DNA of 64,000 bases from an uncultured Bacteroidales bacterium (GCA_934667275.1 CAKULK010000004.1:86654-150653); one strand, 5' to 3'; numbered from the stretch's first letter, positions 51,950-60,441 are shown. Notes: a model not told the origin generated them from the letters alone. Translations and numbers: made by a program.

Positions 51950-52706
51950 TATGATCCCTATCTCGCTTGCCGAGATGGAGAGCGTCAAACTGATGAATCG
52001 TATCGATACCAAGTTTGTCGTTCCCGCTTGCCTGTTGCCCGAGATGTTGCGTTTGGCGCAGGCGGATTATTACATACAAGAGATTGACGGACAGCGATTT
52101 GCCGCATACGATACTCTCTACTATGATACGCCCGATATGCAGATGTATATCCGCCACCACGACCGCCAACTGCGCCGCCAGAAGATACGCGTCCGTACCT
52201 ATATCGATTCCGACCTGACTTTTCTGGAGGTAAAAAACAAGAACAACAAAGGGCGCACCAAGAAGAAACGTATCGTGGTGCAGACCAACGATTTGCAAGA
52301 TATTGATGCTGGACAGCGCGAGTGGCTCGCAGGCAAAGCGTGGTATGATGTCGCCACCTTGCAGCCGCAACTCCACACCCGCTTCGAGCGTATCACGCTT
52401 GTCAATCGCGCCAAAACCGAGCGGCTCACCATCGATACCGCGCTCCGTTGGGAGAATGTACAGACGGGACAAACGGCAGCCCTCGGCGATGCAGTGGTAG
52501 TGGAACTCAAGCGCGACGGCAACCAGCCTTCGGGAATGTTGGATATACTCCGATCGCTGCGTATCAAACCGCTCAGTATGAGCAAGTACTGCATAGGCGT
52601 TGCGCTCACTAACCCCACCGTAAAAAACAACCGCTTCCGCCCCAAATTGCGGAAAATACAGAAATTGACTTCCCCAACCCTCTCAGAGAGGGGGCTAATA
52701 GAATGA
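51942..52706 (+). CDS. VTC-domain polyphosphate polymerase
   Basis: 254 residues from the ATG at 51942, overlapping the previous stop. The tunnel-fold (TTM) VTC domain is clear: SVKLMNRIDTKFVVP near 14, TLYYDTPDMQMYIRHHDRQLRRQKIRVRTY near 55 (the paired basic residues of the nucleotide/phosphate tunnel), TFLEVKNKNNKGRTKKKR near 91, RFERITLVNRAKTERLTIDTALRW near 145 and AVVVELKRDG near 179 (metal-binding Glu). In the yeast VTC4 family this fold makes polyphosphate from ATP. Bacterial homologues with DUF4956 and CotH neighbours are predicted, not proven, to do the same. Cytoplasmic; product probably handed to the DUF4956 membrane protein. Confidence 0.85.
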   Translation: MTDMIPISLAEMESVKLMNRIDTKFVVPACLLPEMLRLAQADYYIQEIDGQRFAAYDTLYYDTPDMQMYIRHHDRQLRRQKIRVRTYIDSDLTFLEVKNKNNKGRTKKKRIVVQTNDLQDIDAGQREWLAGKAWYDVATLQPQLHTRFERITLVNRAKTERLTIDTALRWENVQTGQTAALGDAVVVELKRDGNQPSGMLDILRSLRIKPLSMSKYCIGVALTNPTVKNNRFRPKLRKIQKLTSPTLSERGLIE

Positions 52707-52737
52707 GAATAAAAAGATAACTTAAACGGATAATAAT

Positions 52738-53493
52738 ATGGATGGTTTAATGGACACCAACACAATCGGTCAGGTCACCGACACTATCGTCAACGCCCCC
52801 GACTTCGACCCTTCTATTGCCGCGGAGTTTGCGGTGCCGATGCAGTCAGTCACCACTTTCCTTGGCGTGCCGCTTTTCGACGGTAGCAGCATCGTGAATA
52901 TCCTCGTCCGCTTCCTGCTCAACTTCGTGGTAGCGTGGGTGCTCGTGCATTTCCTCTACTACCGCAAGTCGAAGCGCATGGACTACTACGTCACGTTCAT
53001 GCTCTTCTCGGCAACGATGTTCCTGCTGCTCTGCATGCTCGACAACGTCAAATTGCAAATCGGCTTTGCCCTCGGTCTCTTTGCCATCTTCGGCATGATT
53101 CGCTACCGTACCGAGACCGTCCCCATCCGCGAAATGACCTACCTCTTTGTCCTCATCGGACTGAGCGTCATCAACGGTCTGGCGATGTCGGTCAGTTGGT
53201 CGGACCTCCTGCTGGTGAACGTCCTGCTCCTCGCCGTGGCAGCCTTCTTCGAGAACTGGCGCGGTCTGGCACACCGCTCACAGAAAATCGTCCTTTACGA
53301 GAAAATCGAGAACATCGTCCCCGAACGCCACGCGGAACTCAAAGCAGACCTCGAGAAACGTCTCGGGCGACCCATCGAATCCTTCGAGATAGGGCACGTC
53401 GATTTCCTGCGCGATGTCGCCTACATCAAGGTCTATTACATGCTCGAGAAGGGCGAAACCAACACCATTGATTCTCAAGTAAAACCAAAATGA
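52738..53493 (+). CDS. DUF4956 integral membrane protein
   Basis: 251 residues. Three to four membrane helices between ~60 and 170 (IVNILVRFLLNFVVAWVLVHFLYY, YYVTFMLFSATMFLLLCML, IGFALGLFAIFGMIRYRTE, LFVLIGLSVINGLAMSV, LLLVNVLLLAVAAFFENW), with the conserved GLFAIFGMIRYRTETVPIREMTYLF motif, then a cytoplasmic ferredoxin-like C-terminus (LKADLEKRLGRPIESFEIGHVDFLRDVAYIKVYY). This is DUF4956, which repeatedly neighbours VTC-domain enzymes; a channel or export role for the polymer is inferred. Overlaps the DUF2490 gene by 4 nt. Confidence 0.88.
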   Translation: MDGLMDTNTIGQVTDTIVNAPDFDPSIAAEFAVPMQSVTTFLGVPLFDGSSIVNILVRFLLNFVVAWVLVHFLYYRKSKRMDYYVTFMLFSATMFLLLCMLDNVKLQIGFALGLFAIFGMIRYRTETVPIREMTYLFVLIGLSVINGLAMSVSWSDLLLVNVLLLAVAAFFENWRGLAHRSQKIVLYEKIENIVPERHAELKADLEKRLGRPIESFEIGHVDFLRDVAYIKVYYMLEKGETNTIDSQVKPK

Positions 53494-54287
53494 AACGCCT
53501 GATTTACATAGCATTAATCGCTTTTCTCCTGCTGCCTACAGCGACAAAAGCCCAAGAGATTGTCAGCAACGAGACCACCGCCGAGCAGATTGCCGAACTG
53601 CGTCTCGCGGCTGCCTACAAGCACTCTTTCAACCACGGTCTCGGCTTGTCCGTGGACGAGGAGGTGCGCACCTGCCTTGGCGGCACGTCCCCCGCGGCAT
53701 TCTCCCGCTCCTACACCACGTTGTCGCTCGACTATGCCCCCATTCCCTACCTGCACCTCGCCCTCGGCTACACGCTCAAACTCTATGGCAACAAGGGTTG
53801 GGACGACCCCAACGAGTATCTGCGCCACCGCGCGTTCCTCAACCTCACGGGGCAAGTCAAAATCAATCACTGGAAACTCTCCCTGCGCGAGCGGCTCCTC
53901 ATGGACTGCCGTACCGACTCCGTCAACCCCAACGAGAAGAACGCCATCGACCTCACCATGCGCCACCGCCTGCAGGCGACCTGGTCCATGCCGTCCAAGC
54001 CGCTGCGGTTCCACGCGGGCATCGAGTTTGCCAACACGCTCAATGCGCCTACGGACTACATAAACAACTGTAGCACAACGCACTACGGGCAGTACCTCAC
54101 CCACATCCGTCCCGAAATCGGTATGCGCTGGCGTATCAACAAGCGCAACAGCCTCTCGCTTGCCTACCGCTTTGACTACGGCTACAAACGCGACCTCAAC
54201 ATCAAGCGCAAGTCGGGCAACGTCGAACTCACCAACGCCTACAAGTACAACCACATCATTATGCTCGCGTACCAATTCAGCCACTGA
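53490..54287 (+). CDS. DUF2490-like outer-membrane barrel
   Basis: 265 residues with a signal peptide (MKRLIYIALIAFLLLPTATKAQ). It consists of regular amphipathic strands (AELRLAAAYKHSFNHGLGLSVDEEVRT, YLHLALGYTLKLYG, WKLSLRERLLMDCRT, LRFHAGIEFANTLN, IRPEIGMRWRINKRNSLSLAYRFDYGY) ending in Phe-Ser-His. The pattern fits the DUF2490 family of predicted barrels. Translationally coupled to DUF4956 by an ATGA overlap, so the cluster has an inner-membrane and an outer-membrane component. Confidence 0.75.
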   Translation: MKRLIYIALIAFLLLPTATKAQEIVSNETTAEQIAELRLAAAYKHSFNHGLGLSVDEEVRTCLGGTSPAAFSRSYTTLSLDYAPIPYLHLALGYTLKLYGNKGWDDPNEYLRHRAFLNLTGQVKINHWKLSLRERLLMDCRTDSVNPNEKNAIDLTMRHRLQATWSMPSKPLRFHAGIEFANTLNAPTDYINNCSTTHYGQYLTHIRPEIGMRWRINKRNSLSLAYRFDYGYKRDLNIKRKSGNVELTNAYKYNHIIMLAYQFSH

Positions 54288-54342
54288 TGCTGAAATGTTA
54301 ACGATTATATACGGTCTCTCCCCTGTCTCACCTGTGTCAAAC

Positions 54343-54386
54343 AGCAAGGGATACGCAAGGGATGAGCAAGGGATAGGCAAGGCATA
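54343..54386. repeat. 11-bp tandem array, four units (opposite strand of TATCCCTTGCG)
   Basis: AGCAAGGGATA, CGCAAGGGATG, AGCAAGGGATA, GGCAAGGCATA. The reverse complement matches the arrays at 7374-7417 and 40269-40290. It lies in the leader of the DUF4353 gene. Confidence 0.92.
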
Positions 54387-54434
54387 AAAAGCCTTCTTAC
54401 ATATTAATTATTAACTATTAACCATTACCTAATA

Positions 54435-56048
54435 ATGAAACGTTCGCTTTTTTACCTGCCATGCCTATTGGCAGTCGCACTCGCAGGGTGCGAAGACCCC
54501 ACCAAAGATACAGGAACGGGCGGCAATTCCGCCACCGGCGATGCCACCATTTCCGACGATACCTACAACAATTCTGGTGATTTCCTCGAGCAATGGGACG
54601 CCTATACCACGGGTGATATGAAAGTCATAACCCTCACATGGTCAGCCTCTTCCGTGGATATCAGCGGCACCTGCGACGGCGTTACCGTCACCGCCGACGG
54701 CACCGATGTGACCGTGGTCAGCACCGCCAAGAAAGTGCAGTATGTCCTTTCGGGAACGTGCTCGGACGGTAGTTTTAAGGTCTATAGCGACAAGAAGTTC
54801 GTTCTCCAACTCAATGGCATCACCCTCCACAACCCCTCGGGGCCTGCTATCAATATCCAGAAGGGCAAGATGGCGGAGGACGACGGCGGCTACCCGCACA
54901 AAGCGGTATATGTCCTCGTCACCGACGGCACCACCAACACGCTGACTGACGGAACATACGCGCAGGAAGTCACTGTTGATGGGGTAGAGGAAGACCAAAA
55001 GGCTTGTTTCTTCAGCGAGGGGCAACTCATCTTCTCGGGCGCGGGTACGCTCAACGTAACGGGCAACAACCGCCACGCTGTGCGCAGCGATGACTATATC
55101 CGCCTGCGCAATTCGGTCACGATGAACATCACCGCCAACGGCGAAGACGGCATCAACGGCAAGGACTACCTCATTGTGGACGGCGGCACGCACACGATTA
55201 ACGTCTCCGCCGACAAAGGCAAGGGACTCAAATCCGACACCATTCTCATTGCGGGCGGCAGCACCAACATCACCTGTACCAGCAGCACTGCGGAGGGTAT
55301 CGAAGCCGACTATCTCACTATCGACGACGGATTGGTAGAGTGTCTCGCCAAGGACGACGGCATCAACGCGGCATATAGCATTGTCATCAACGGTGGATAT
55401 ATCTACACCCGCGGTACGAACAACGACGGACTCGATTCCAACGGCACTATCACCATCAATGGCGGCGTGATTGTGGCGGTCGGCACGCAAGTGCCTGAGG
55501 AGGGTATAGACTGCGACCAGAACACCTTTACTATTACAGGCGGTATCATTCTCGGTATCGGCGGCGCAAGCAGCACACCCACCAGCAGCACCTGTACGCA
55601 ACCTTCTGTCCTCTATGGTGCATCCTGTACGGCAGGCACCCGCCTCTCATTGCTTGACGCTGACGGCAACATCGTCCTCTCCTACGTACCCGAAACCACG
55701 CTCACGCAGATGACGCTCCTTCTCTCCTTGCCCGCCTTGTCCCAAGGCACCGCATACACCTTCGTCTCCGCCGGTACCTATACAGCAAGCACAGGTTCTA
55801 CGACATCGGTAAGTACAGGCACCACATCTGCAAGCACAGATACCTCCTCCGCAAGTTCTGCGTCAGATGCCATCACTTTTCACAATCTGACAAATACAGG
55901 CACCTTATCCTCTCCCACTACTCTTACCACAGCCACTCTTTCCTCTATGGTAACCACCGTCGGCAACGTCTCCTCTGGTGGCGGAGGTAATCCTGGCGGT
56001 GGCGGCAACCCTGGTGGCAACCCCGGCGGTCGCCCGGGCGGGCACTAA
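54435..56048 (+). CDS. DUF4353-type beta-helix surface lipoprotein
   Basis: 537 residues with a lipoprotein signal (LLAVALAGC, Cys19). The central ~300 residues are short repeated strands of a right-handed beta-helix (FVLQLNGITLHNPSGPAINIQKGK, LIFSGAGTLNVTGNNRHAVRSDDYIRL, TINVSADKGKGLKSD, NITCTSSTAEGIEADYLTI, GYIYTRGTNNDGLDSNGTITINGG), matching DUF4353 carbohydrate-binding proteins. A Ser/Thr-rich linker (about 455-490) and a Gly/Asn/Pro-rich tail close the protein. DUF4353 proteins commonly neighbour CotH kinases and VTC enzymes; here CotH is absent. Ligand unknown. Confidence 0.8.
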   Translation: MKRSLFYLPCLLAVALAGCEDPTKDTGTGGNSATGDATISDDTYNNSGDFLEQWDAYTTGDMKVITLTWSASSVDISGTCDGVTVTADGTDVTVVSTAKKVQYVLSGTCSDGSFKVYSDKKFVLQLNGITLHNPSGPAINIQKGKMAEDDGGYPHKAVYVLVTDGTTNTLTDGTYAQEVTVDGVEEDQKACFFSEGQLIFSGAGTLNVTGNNRHAVRSDDYIRLRNSVTMNITANGEDGINGKDYLIVDGGTHTINVSADKGKGLKSDTILIAGGSTNITCTSSTAEGIEADYLTIDDGLVECLAKDDGINAAYSIVINGGYIYTRGTNNDGLDSNGTITINGGVIVAVGTQVPEEGIDCDQNTFTITGGIILGIGGASSTPTSSTCTQPSVLYGASCTAGTRLSLLDADGNIVLSYVPETTLTQMTLLLSLPALSQGTAYTFVSAGTYTASTGSTTSVSTGTTSASTDTSSASSASDAITFHNLTNTGTLSSPTTLTTATLSSMVTTVGNVSSGGGGNPGGGGNPGGNPGGRPGGH

Positions 56049-56051
56049 TAT

Positions 56052-56089
56052 AACAACGGCTGTCTGAATATTCTTAGATAGCCGTTGTT
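56052..56089. terminator. Bidirectional terminator between DUF4353 gene and queA
   Basis: 14-bp stem (56052-56065 with 56076-56089, one G.U pair on the plus strand), 10-nt loop, T-rich afterwards. Confidence 0.85.
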
Positions 56090-56107
56090 TGTATGAAAAT
56101 GTACAAC

Positions 56108-57385
56108 TTAATCTCTTCGGAATAGAATACTGCTGTCGCCGTAACTGAGGAAACGGAAATCGTGGGCGAGGGCGTAGTCGTAGATGGTGTGCCAGTTGCC
56201 ACCGACAAAGGCACTGACGAGGAGGAGGAGCGTGGACTTGGGCTGGTGGAAGTTGGTAATCAGTTGATTGACAACGTGGAAGGTGTAGCCGGGCTCTATC
56301 ATAATCTGCGTCTCTGCGTGCAATGTATCCTGCCCCGTATGCTCCAAATAGTCCACTATTGCCTGCAGGGCATCATGCGTAGTCAGCGTGTGTTCCCTCA
56401 TATAAGGTACAAACTGCGGCACATGCAACCCTCCTTCTTCCACCTGCAATTCCTCCTTCTTCATTCCTAATTCATAATTATCACGTAGCATTTCCCCGAT
56501 GAAATAGAGACTCTCGAGGGTGCGCATGCTGGTGGTGCCGACGGCTACGATGTGCCCCAAGTTGCAGATAATGTCCACAATAGCCTGTCGCGGGACTGCG
56601 ATAATCTCGGTGTGCATGGTGTGCTGGTTAGCGTCGGCGGTCTTCACGGGTTGGAAGGTTCCGGCGCCAACGTGCAGGGTGAGTTCGGTGGTCTGTATGC
56701 CGCGGGCACGGAGTCCGTCCAGCACCTCATCGGTGAAGTGAAGTCCCGCTGTGGGCGCCGCTACGGAACCCTTGATGCGCGAATAGACCGTTTGGTAGGT
56801 GGTCTTGTCGCTCTCCTCCGTGGGGCGGTTGAGATAGGGTGGGATAGGCAGTTCACCGACTGCGTCAAGGATTTCGGCAAAAGAGACAGGGGCATCCCAA
56901 CTGAAATTCACTTCGTAGGTGTTGCCTGTCTGCTCGCCACGCTCTGCATTCAAAACGATTGTCTCACCCGTGCTGCGGAGGGTGGCAGTAAGATGCAAAG
57001 CCCCTGATTTCCACTTCTTTGCGTTGCCAATCATACATTTCCATGTGCAACCTGTGGTGCTGCCAAGCGACAGTTGGTAGTCGTGCGGGTGTAGCGGCTC
57101 CAGACAGAACACCTCTATACGCGCGCCCTGCGCGGGGGCGTGAGGGTCAGAGGTGGCGGGGGCATTCTTGTGGAATACCAGCCGCGCCTGAATGACACGG
57201 GTGTTGTTGTACACCAGCAACGAGCCCTCGGGGATATAATCCCCCACGTGGTAGAAGAGGTCTTCGGACACGTGTCCATCCCTGTAAACCAGCAACTTGC
57301 TATGGTCACGTTGCGCCAACGGGTACTTGGCTATTCGCTCGTCGGGCAGGGGGTAGTTGTAATCGTCAATCAGTATCTGCTTCAT
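56108..57385 (-). CDS. queA: tRNA preQ1 ribosyltransferase-isomerase QueA
   Basis: Transfers and rearranges the ribose of S-adenosylmethionine onto preQ1 in tRNA, giving epoxyqueuosine. 425 residues, longer than E. coli QueA (~356). Motifs: YPLPDERIAKYPLAQRDHSKLLVY near 11, YNNTRVIQARLVF near 58, YQTVYSRIKGSVAAPTAGLHFTDEVL near 201, LTLHVGAGTFQPVK near 240, HTMHTEI near 259, TTSMRTLES near 284 and NFHQPKSTLLLLVSAFVGG near 381. An insertion around 70-100 and another after 300 (ELGMKKEELQVEEGGLHVPQF) account for the extra length. The start overlaps the methyltransferase gene (ATGA). Confidence 0.95.
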   Translation of the reverse strand: MKQILIDDYNYPLPDERIAKYPLAQRDHSKLLVYRDGHVSEDLFYHVGDYIPEGSLLVYNNTRVIQARLVFHKNAPATSDPHAPAQGARIEVFCLEPLHPHDYQLSLGSTTGCTWKCMIGNAKKWKSGALHLTATLRSTGETIVLNAERGEQTGNTYEVNFSWDAPVSFAEILDAVGELPIPPYLNRPTEESDKTTYQTVYSRIKGSVAAPTAGLHFTDEVLDGLRARGIQTTELTLHVGAGTFQPVKTADANQHTMHTEIIAVPRQAIVDIICNLGHIVAVGTTSMRTLESLYFIGEMLRDNYELGMKKEELQVEEGGLHVPQFVPYMREHTLTTHDALQAIVDYLEHTGQDTLHAETQIMIEPGYTFHVVNQLITNFHQPKSTLLLLVSAFVGGNWHTIYDYALAHDFRFLSYGDSSILFRRD

Positions 57386-58749
57386 CGTTTGTCGGTCTTG
57401 TGGGGACGCGGTGCCCTGTCGTCCCGTGTGAATGGTTTTCGGTCATGGGGCTTGTGGGCAAAGGGCTTCTTATCCCCCTCATCCCGTCTGCCACGGGGCT
57501 TGAAATCGCGTTTGTTCCTGTCTTGCTTGAAGTCCTTGCGCTTGTGCTCTTTGTCGGCAAAGTGCGGTTTCGTGTCCTTGGGGTGGTATTTTTTCCACTC
57601 CTTGTGCTCGCCTTGGAAGAGTTCGTACTGGTTGAAAAGGCACTCCAACTCGCCGTTTATCAGGTGGATACGCTTGCTCGGCTTGAGCCCGATGCACTTC
57701 AGCGCGTCCTCGTTGCTGGATATTACCCATGCCGTCGCTCCACTGAACTGGTGCTTGAGGGCGGTACCCATGTCCTGATACAGGCGCAGCACATCTTTGT
57801 CTTGCGACAGGCGTTCCCCGTAGGGAGGATTCATCATCACAAGCGCCTCGTTGGTGTCGCGGTCGGCAAGGCGCAACTCCTCGATGCGTATTTGCCGCAC
57901 CTCGATGTCGCGTTGCAGGCTCGCCGACTGGATGTTCTTGAGGGCTGTCTGCACGGCGTAATACCCTGCGTCAGAGCCATATATCTTGTGCGTGAAGGGA
58001 CGCTCGCGGCTGTCGTCGTTGTAGATGTCCTCGAAGAGGTCGCGGTCGAAGTCCGCCCATTTCTCGAAGGCAAAGCCCTTGCGGTAGATGCCCGGGGCAA
58101 TGTTGCGGGCGATGAGGGCAGCCTCTATCAGCAGGGTGCCCGACCCGCACATGGGGTCGTAGAAATCGCCCTGTCCATGCCAGCCCGCGAGTAAGAGCAT
58201 ACCTGCTGCAAGTGCCTCATTGATAGGCGCTTCGGTATTGGCAACACGGTAGCCGCGCTTGTGGAGACTATCGCCCGAACTGTCCAAGGATATGGTGACG
58301 GTTTCGGCAGAGATGTGCACGTTCAGGCTGAGGTCGGGGTCGGTGAGTTTCACGCTCGGGCGTTTCTGTTCGCGCTCCATCCAGTAGTCTGCGATGGCGT
58401 CTTTGACGCGGTAAGTGACATATTGCGAATGGCGGAAGGTGTCCGAATAGACGGTAGCGTCGATGGCAAAGCCCGTCTTGAGCGTCATGTACCGGCTCCA
58501 ATCTATCTGTTTGGCCTGCTCATAGACCGCGTCCGCGTCTTTGGCGCGGAAAGTAGCGATAGGCACAAGCACACGCGACGCCGTGCGCAGGCACATATTG
58601 GCGGTATATAACAGCCGCTTATCACCCGTGAAAGACACTGCCCGTCGCTCAATCTGCACATTGTTGGCGCCTAACTCCACCAACTCTCCCGCCAAAACTT
58701 CCTCCAAACCTTTGAAAGTCTTGGCTACCATCTTAAACTCTTTCTCCAT
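57382..58749 (-). CDS. THUMP-domain RNA guanine-N2 methyltransferase (RlmL/TrmN type)
   Basis: 455 residues. N-terminal THUMP domain (KMVAKTFKGLEEVLAGELVELGANNVQIERRAVSFTGDKRLLYTANMCLRTASRVLV, to ~160), then a SAM-dependent methyltransferase: GWHGQGDFYDPMCGSGTLLIEAALIARNIAPGI near 189 (motif I), IYGSDAG near 253 and the catalytic ALVMMNPPYGER near 305. Likely target is a guanine N2 in 23S rRNA (RlmL N-terminal half equivalent). The last ~75 residues are an unusual Lys/Arg/Asp/His-rich tail (KDFKQDRNKRDFKPRGRR...), probably for RNA binding. In operon with queA; both act on RNA. Confidence 0.88.
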   Translation of the reverse strand: MEKEFKMVAKTFKGLEEVLAGELVELGANNVQIERRAVSFTGDKRLLYTANMCLRTASRVLVPIATFRAKDADAVYEQAKQIDWSRYMTLKTGFAIDATVYSDTFRHSQYVTYRVKDAIADYWMEREQKRPSVKLTDPDLSLNVHISAETVTISLDSSGDSLHKRGYRVANTEAPINEALAAGMLLLAGWHGQGDFYDPMCGSGTLLIEAALIARNIAPGIYRKGFAFEKWADFDRDLFEDIYNDDSRERPFTHKIYGSDAGYYAVQTALKNIQSASLQRDIEVRQIRIEELRLADRDTNEALVMMNPPYGERLSQDKDVLRLYQDMGTALKHQFSGATAWVISSNEDALKCIGLKPSKRIHLINGELECLFNQYELFQGEHKEWKKYHPKDTKPHFADKEHKRKDFKQDRNKRDFKPRGRRDEGDKKPFAHKPHDRKPFTRDDRAPRPHKTDKR

Positions 58750-58770
58750 CAGTTTCTTGCTAAAAGACTA

Positions 58771-58801
58771 CAAAGATACTGCTTTTTCCATATATATACA
58801 A
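58771..58801 (-). promoter_or_regulatory. Promoter of the methyltransferase-queA operon
   Basis: Minus-strand TTG (58799-58801), 20 nt, TATCTTTG (58771-58778). Confidence 0.75.
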
Positions 58802-58851
58802 GGTGTATCACATAAAATTGCTCGTTTTGAGCATAAAAATAACGTAAATGC

Positions 58852-58882
58852 TTGTATATGTGAAAGAAATGTAGTACCTTTG
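58852..58882 (+). promoter_or_regulatory. Promoter of the rpsF operon
   Basis: TTG (58852-58854), 20 nt, TACCTTTG (58875-58882). Start site expected near 58888. Confidence 0.8.
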
Positions 58883-58887
58883 CACGC

Positions 58888-58958
58888 TTTTTCGGGCTTG
58901 GCGTGTTGCCGGACTGAAGACGCAAATAGTAAATTAACTAATTAAAACAACAAACTGT
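58888..58958 (+). promoter_or_regulatory. Leader of rpsF, possible S6:S18 autoregulatory site
   Basis: A ~70-nt leader in which GCGT (58901-58904) can pair with ACGC (58920-58923), enclosing a CCG (58909-58911) in the intervening loop. Known S6:S18-binding leaders have a small helix with an exposed CCG; this match is weak and by eye only. Confidence 0.35.
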
Positions 58959-59324
58959 ATGTTAAATCATTACGAGGCCGCTTTCGTGTTGACTCCCGTT
59001 TTGTCTGAACCACAGATGAAGGAAGCGGTTGACAAATTCGAGAACCTTCTCAAGGAGAATGGTGGTACCATTCTGAATCGTGAGGAGTGGGGTTTGCGCA
59101 AACTCGCTTACCCTATCCAAGGCAAAACAACGGGATTCTACGCCTTGCTGCAATTTGATGTAGAACCGGCTGTCATTGCCACTCTCGAGACGGAATTCCG
59201 TCGTGACGAACGAATCATTCGTTTCCTCACCACGCGTCTGGACAAGTATGCTTTCGAGTATGCCGAGAAACGTCGCAACGTTAATCTGAAAAAAGAAGAA
59301 CCTGTAACCACTGAGGAGGCTTAA
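58959..59324 (+). CDS. rpsF: 30S ribosomal protein S6
   Basis: 121 residues. S6 features: N-terminal NHYEAAFVLTPVLSEPQMKEAVDKF, a central WGLRKLAYPIQGKTTGFYALLQFD and the DERIIRFLTTRLDKYAFEYAEKRR helix. It binds 16S rRNA together with S18, which is encoded 2 nt downstream. First gene of the rpsF-rpsR-rplI operon. Confidence 0.97.
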   Translation: MLNHYEAAFVLTPVLSEPQMKEAVDKFENLLKENGGTILNREEWGLRKLAYPIQGKTTGFYALLQFDVEPAVIATLETEFRRDERIIRFLTTRLDKYAFEYAEKRRNVNLKKEEPVTTEEA

Positions 59325-59326
59325 TT

Positions 59327-59593
59327 ATGGCACAGAACGATGAAATCCGTTATTTGACCCCGAAAACCAACGAGGCAAAGAAGAAAAAGTACTGCCGTTT
59401 CAAAAAGAGCGGTATCAAGTACATCGACTACAAAGATCCTGAGTTCCTCAAGAAGTTCCTCAACGAGCAAGGCAAGATTCTGCCCCGCCGTATCACGGGT
59501 ACCAGCCTGAAATATCAGCGCAAAGTGGCTCAGGCTGTCAAGAAAGCACGTCACTTGGCTTTGCTGCCTTATGTAACCGATATGATGAAATAA
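59327..59593 (+). CDS. rpsR: 30S ribosomal protein S18
   Basis: 88 residues. Contains KKKYCRFKKSGIKYIDYKDPEFLKKFLNEQGKILPRRITGTSLKYQRKVAQAVKKARHLALLPYV, the full S18 core. Starts 2 nt after rpsF, indicating coupling, and binds S6 on the 30S platform. Confidence 0.97.
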   Translation: MAQNDEIRYLTPKTNEAKKKKYCRFKKSGIKYIDYKDPEFLKKFLNEQGKILPRRITGTSLKYQRKVAQAVKKARHLALLPYVTDMMK

Positions 59594-59616
59594 TCTAAAT
59601 TGAAAGGAGAAACATC

Positions 59617-60060
59617 ATGGAAGTAATTTTGATTCAAGACGTAGCCAACTTGGGCTACAAAAACGATATTGTTAAGGTACGCGATGGTTTTGGCCGCAAC
59701 TACCTCATCCCCAACCAGTTCGCTGTGATTGCCAACGATAGCAACCGCAAGCAACTCGCCGAGAACCTCAAACAGCAGGCTCACAAGTTGGCTAAGCAAC
59801 TTGCTGATGCTCAGGCTCTTGCTGAGAAGTTGGCTGCTATTGTTATCACGTTGCCCGCAAAGGCTAACGAGGATGGCAAAATCTTTGGCTCTATCACCAC
59901 CGCTCAAGTGGCTGAGGCTTTGAAAGAGCAGGGCTTCGACATCGATAAGAAGATTATCACCGTCGAGAACGTGAAAGAGTTGGGCGAGGCTTTGGCCATT
60001 GCCAAACTGCACCGCGAGGTGAAGGCTCAAATCAAGTTGAACATTGTTGCTGCTGAATAA
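59617..60060 (+). CDS. rplI: 50S ribosomal protein L9
   Basis: 147 residues. N-terminal domain MEVILIQDVANLGYKNDIVKVRDGFGRNYLIPNQFAVIA, a long connecting helix (NLKQQAHKLAKQLADAQALAEKLA) and the C-terminal domain (GKIFGSITTAQVAEALKEQGFDIDKKIITVENVKELGEALAIAKLHREVKAQIKLNIVA). Third gene of the operon; a GGAGA purine stretch precedes its ATG. Confidence 0.97.
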   Translation: MEVILIQDVANLGYKNDIVKVRDGFGRNYLIPNQFAVIANDSNRKQLAENLKQQAHKLAKQLADAQALAEKLAAIVITLPAKANEDGKIFGSITTAQVAEALKEQGFDIDKKIITVENVKELGEALAIAKLHREVKAQIKLNIVAAE

Positions 60061-60084
60061 GCCGCGAAGAAAGGAAACAGAAGT

Positions 60085-60339
60085 ATGAAAAAAGGAATTC
60101 ATCCGGAGAACTACCGCGTGGTAGTCTTCAAAGATATGTCCGATGGCACACAGTTCTTCAGCCGCTCCACAGCCGCTACCAAGGACTCCATCGAAATCGA
60201 TGGTCAGACTTATCCCCTGATTAAGTTGGAAATCTCGAACACGAGTCACCCCTTCTACACCGGTAAGTCCAAACTCGTTGACACCGCTGGTCGCGTAGAT
60301 AAATTTATGTCTCGCTACGGCGCCCGCAAGAAGAAATAA
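60085..60339 (+). CDS. rpmE2: 50S ribosomal protein L31, type B
   Basis: 84 residues. MKKGIHPENYRVVVFKDMSDGTQFFSRSTA and the HPFYTGKSKLVDTAGRVDKF segment are typical of type B L31. There are no zinc-binding cysteines, so this is the zinc-independent (C-) form. It follows rplI by 24 nt and ends the transcript at a strong hairpin. The zinc-binding form is not in the window. Confidence 0.96.
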   Translation: MKKGIHPENYRVVVFKDMSDGTQFFSRSTAATKDSIEIDGQTYPLIKLEISNTSHPFYTGKSKLVDTAGRVDKFMSRYGARKKK

Positions 60340-60356
60340 TCTTCACGTGATAATTC

Positions 60357-60382
60357 AGAGGCGAGTCTTAAGGCTCGCCTCT
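60357..60382 (+). terminator. Terminator of the ribosomal operon
   Basis: AGAGGCGAG (60357-60365) and CTCGCCTCT (60374-60382) form a perfect 9-bp stem with an 8-nt loop, followed by GTTGT. Confidence 0.85.
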
Positions 60383-60441
60383 GTTGTATGTAGGGCATCC
60401 TTTGTTAAATAATATCAACCTTATTCAGGCACGGGCAAAAC

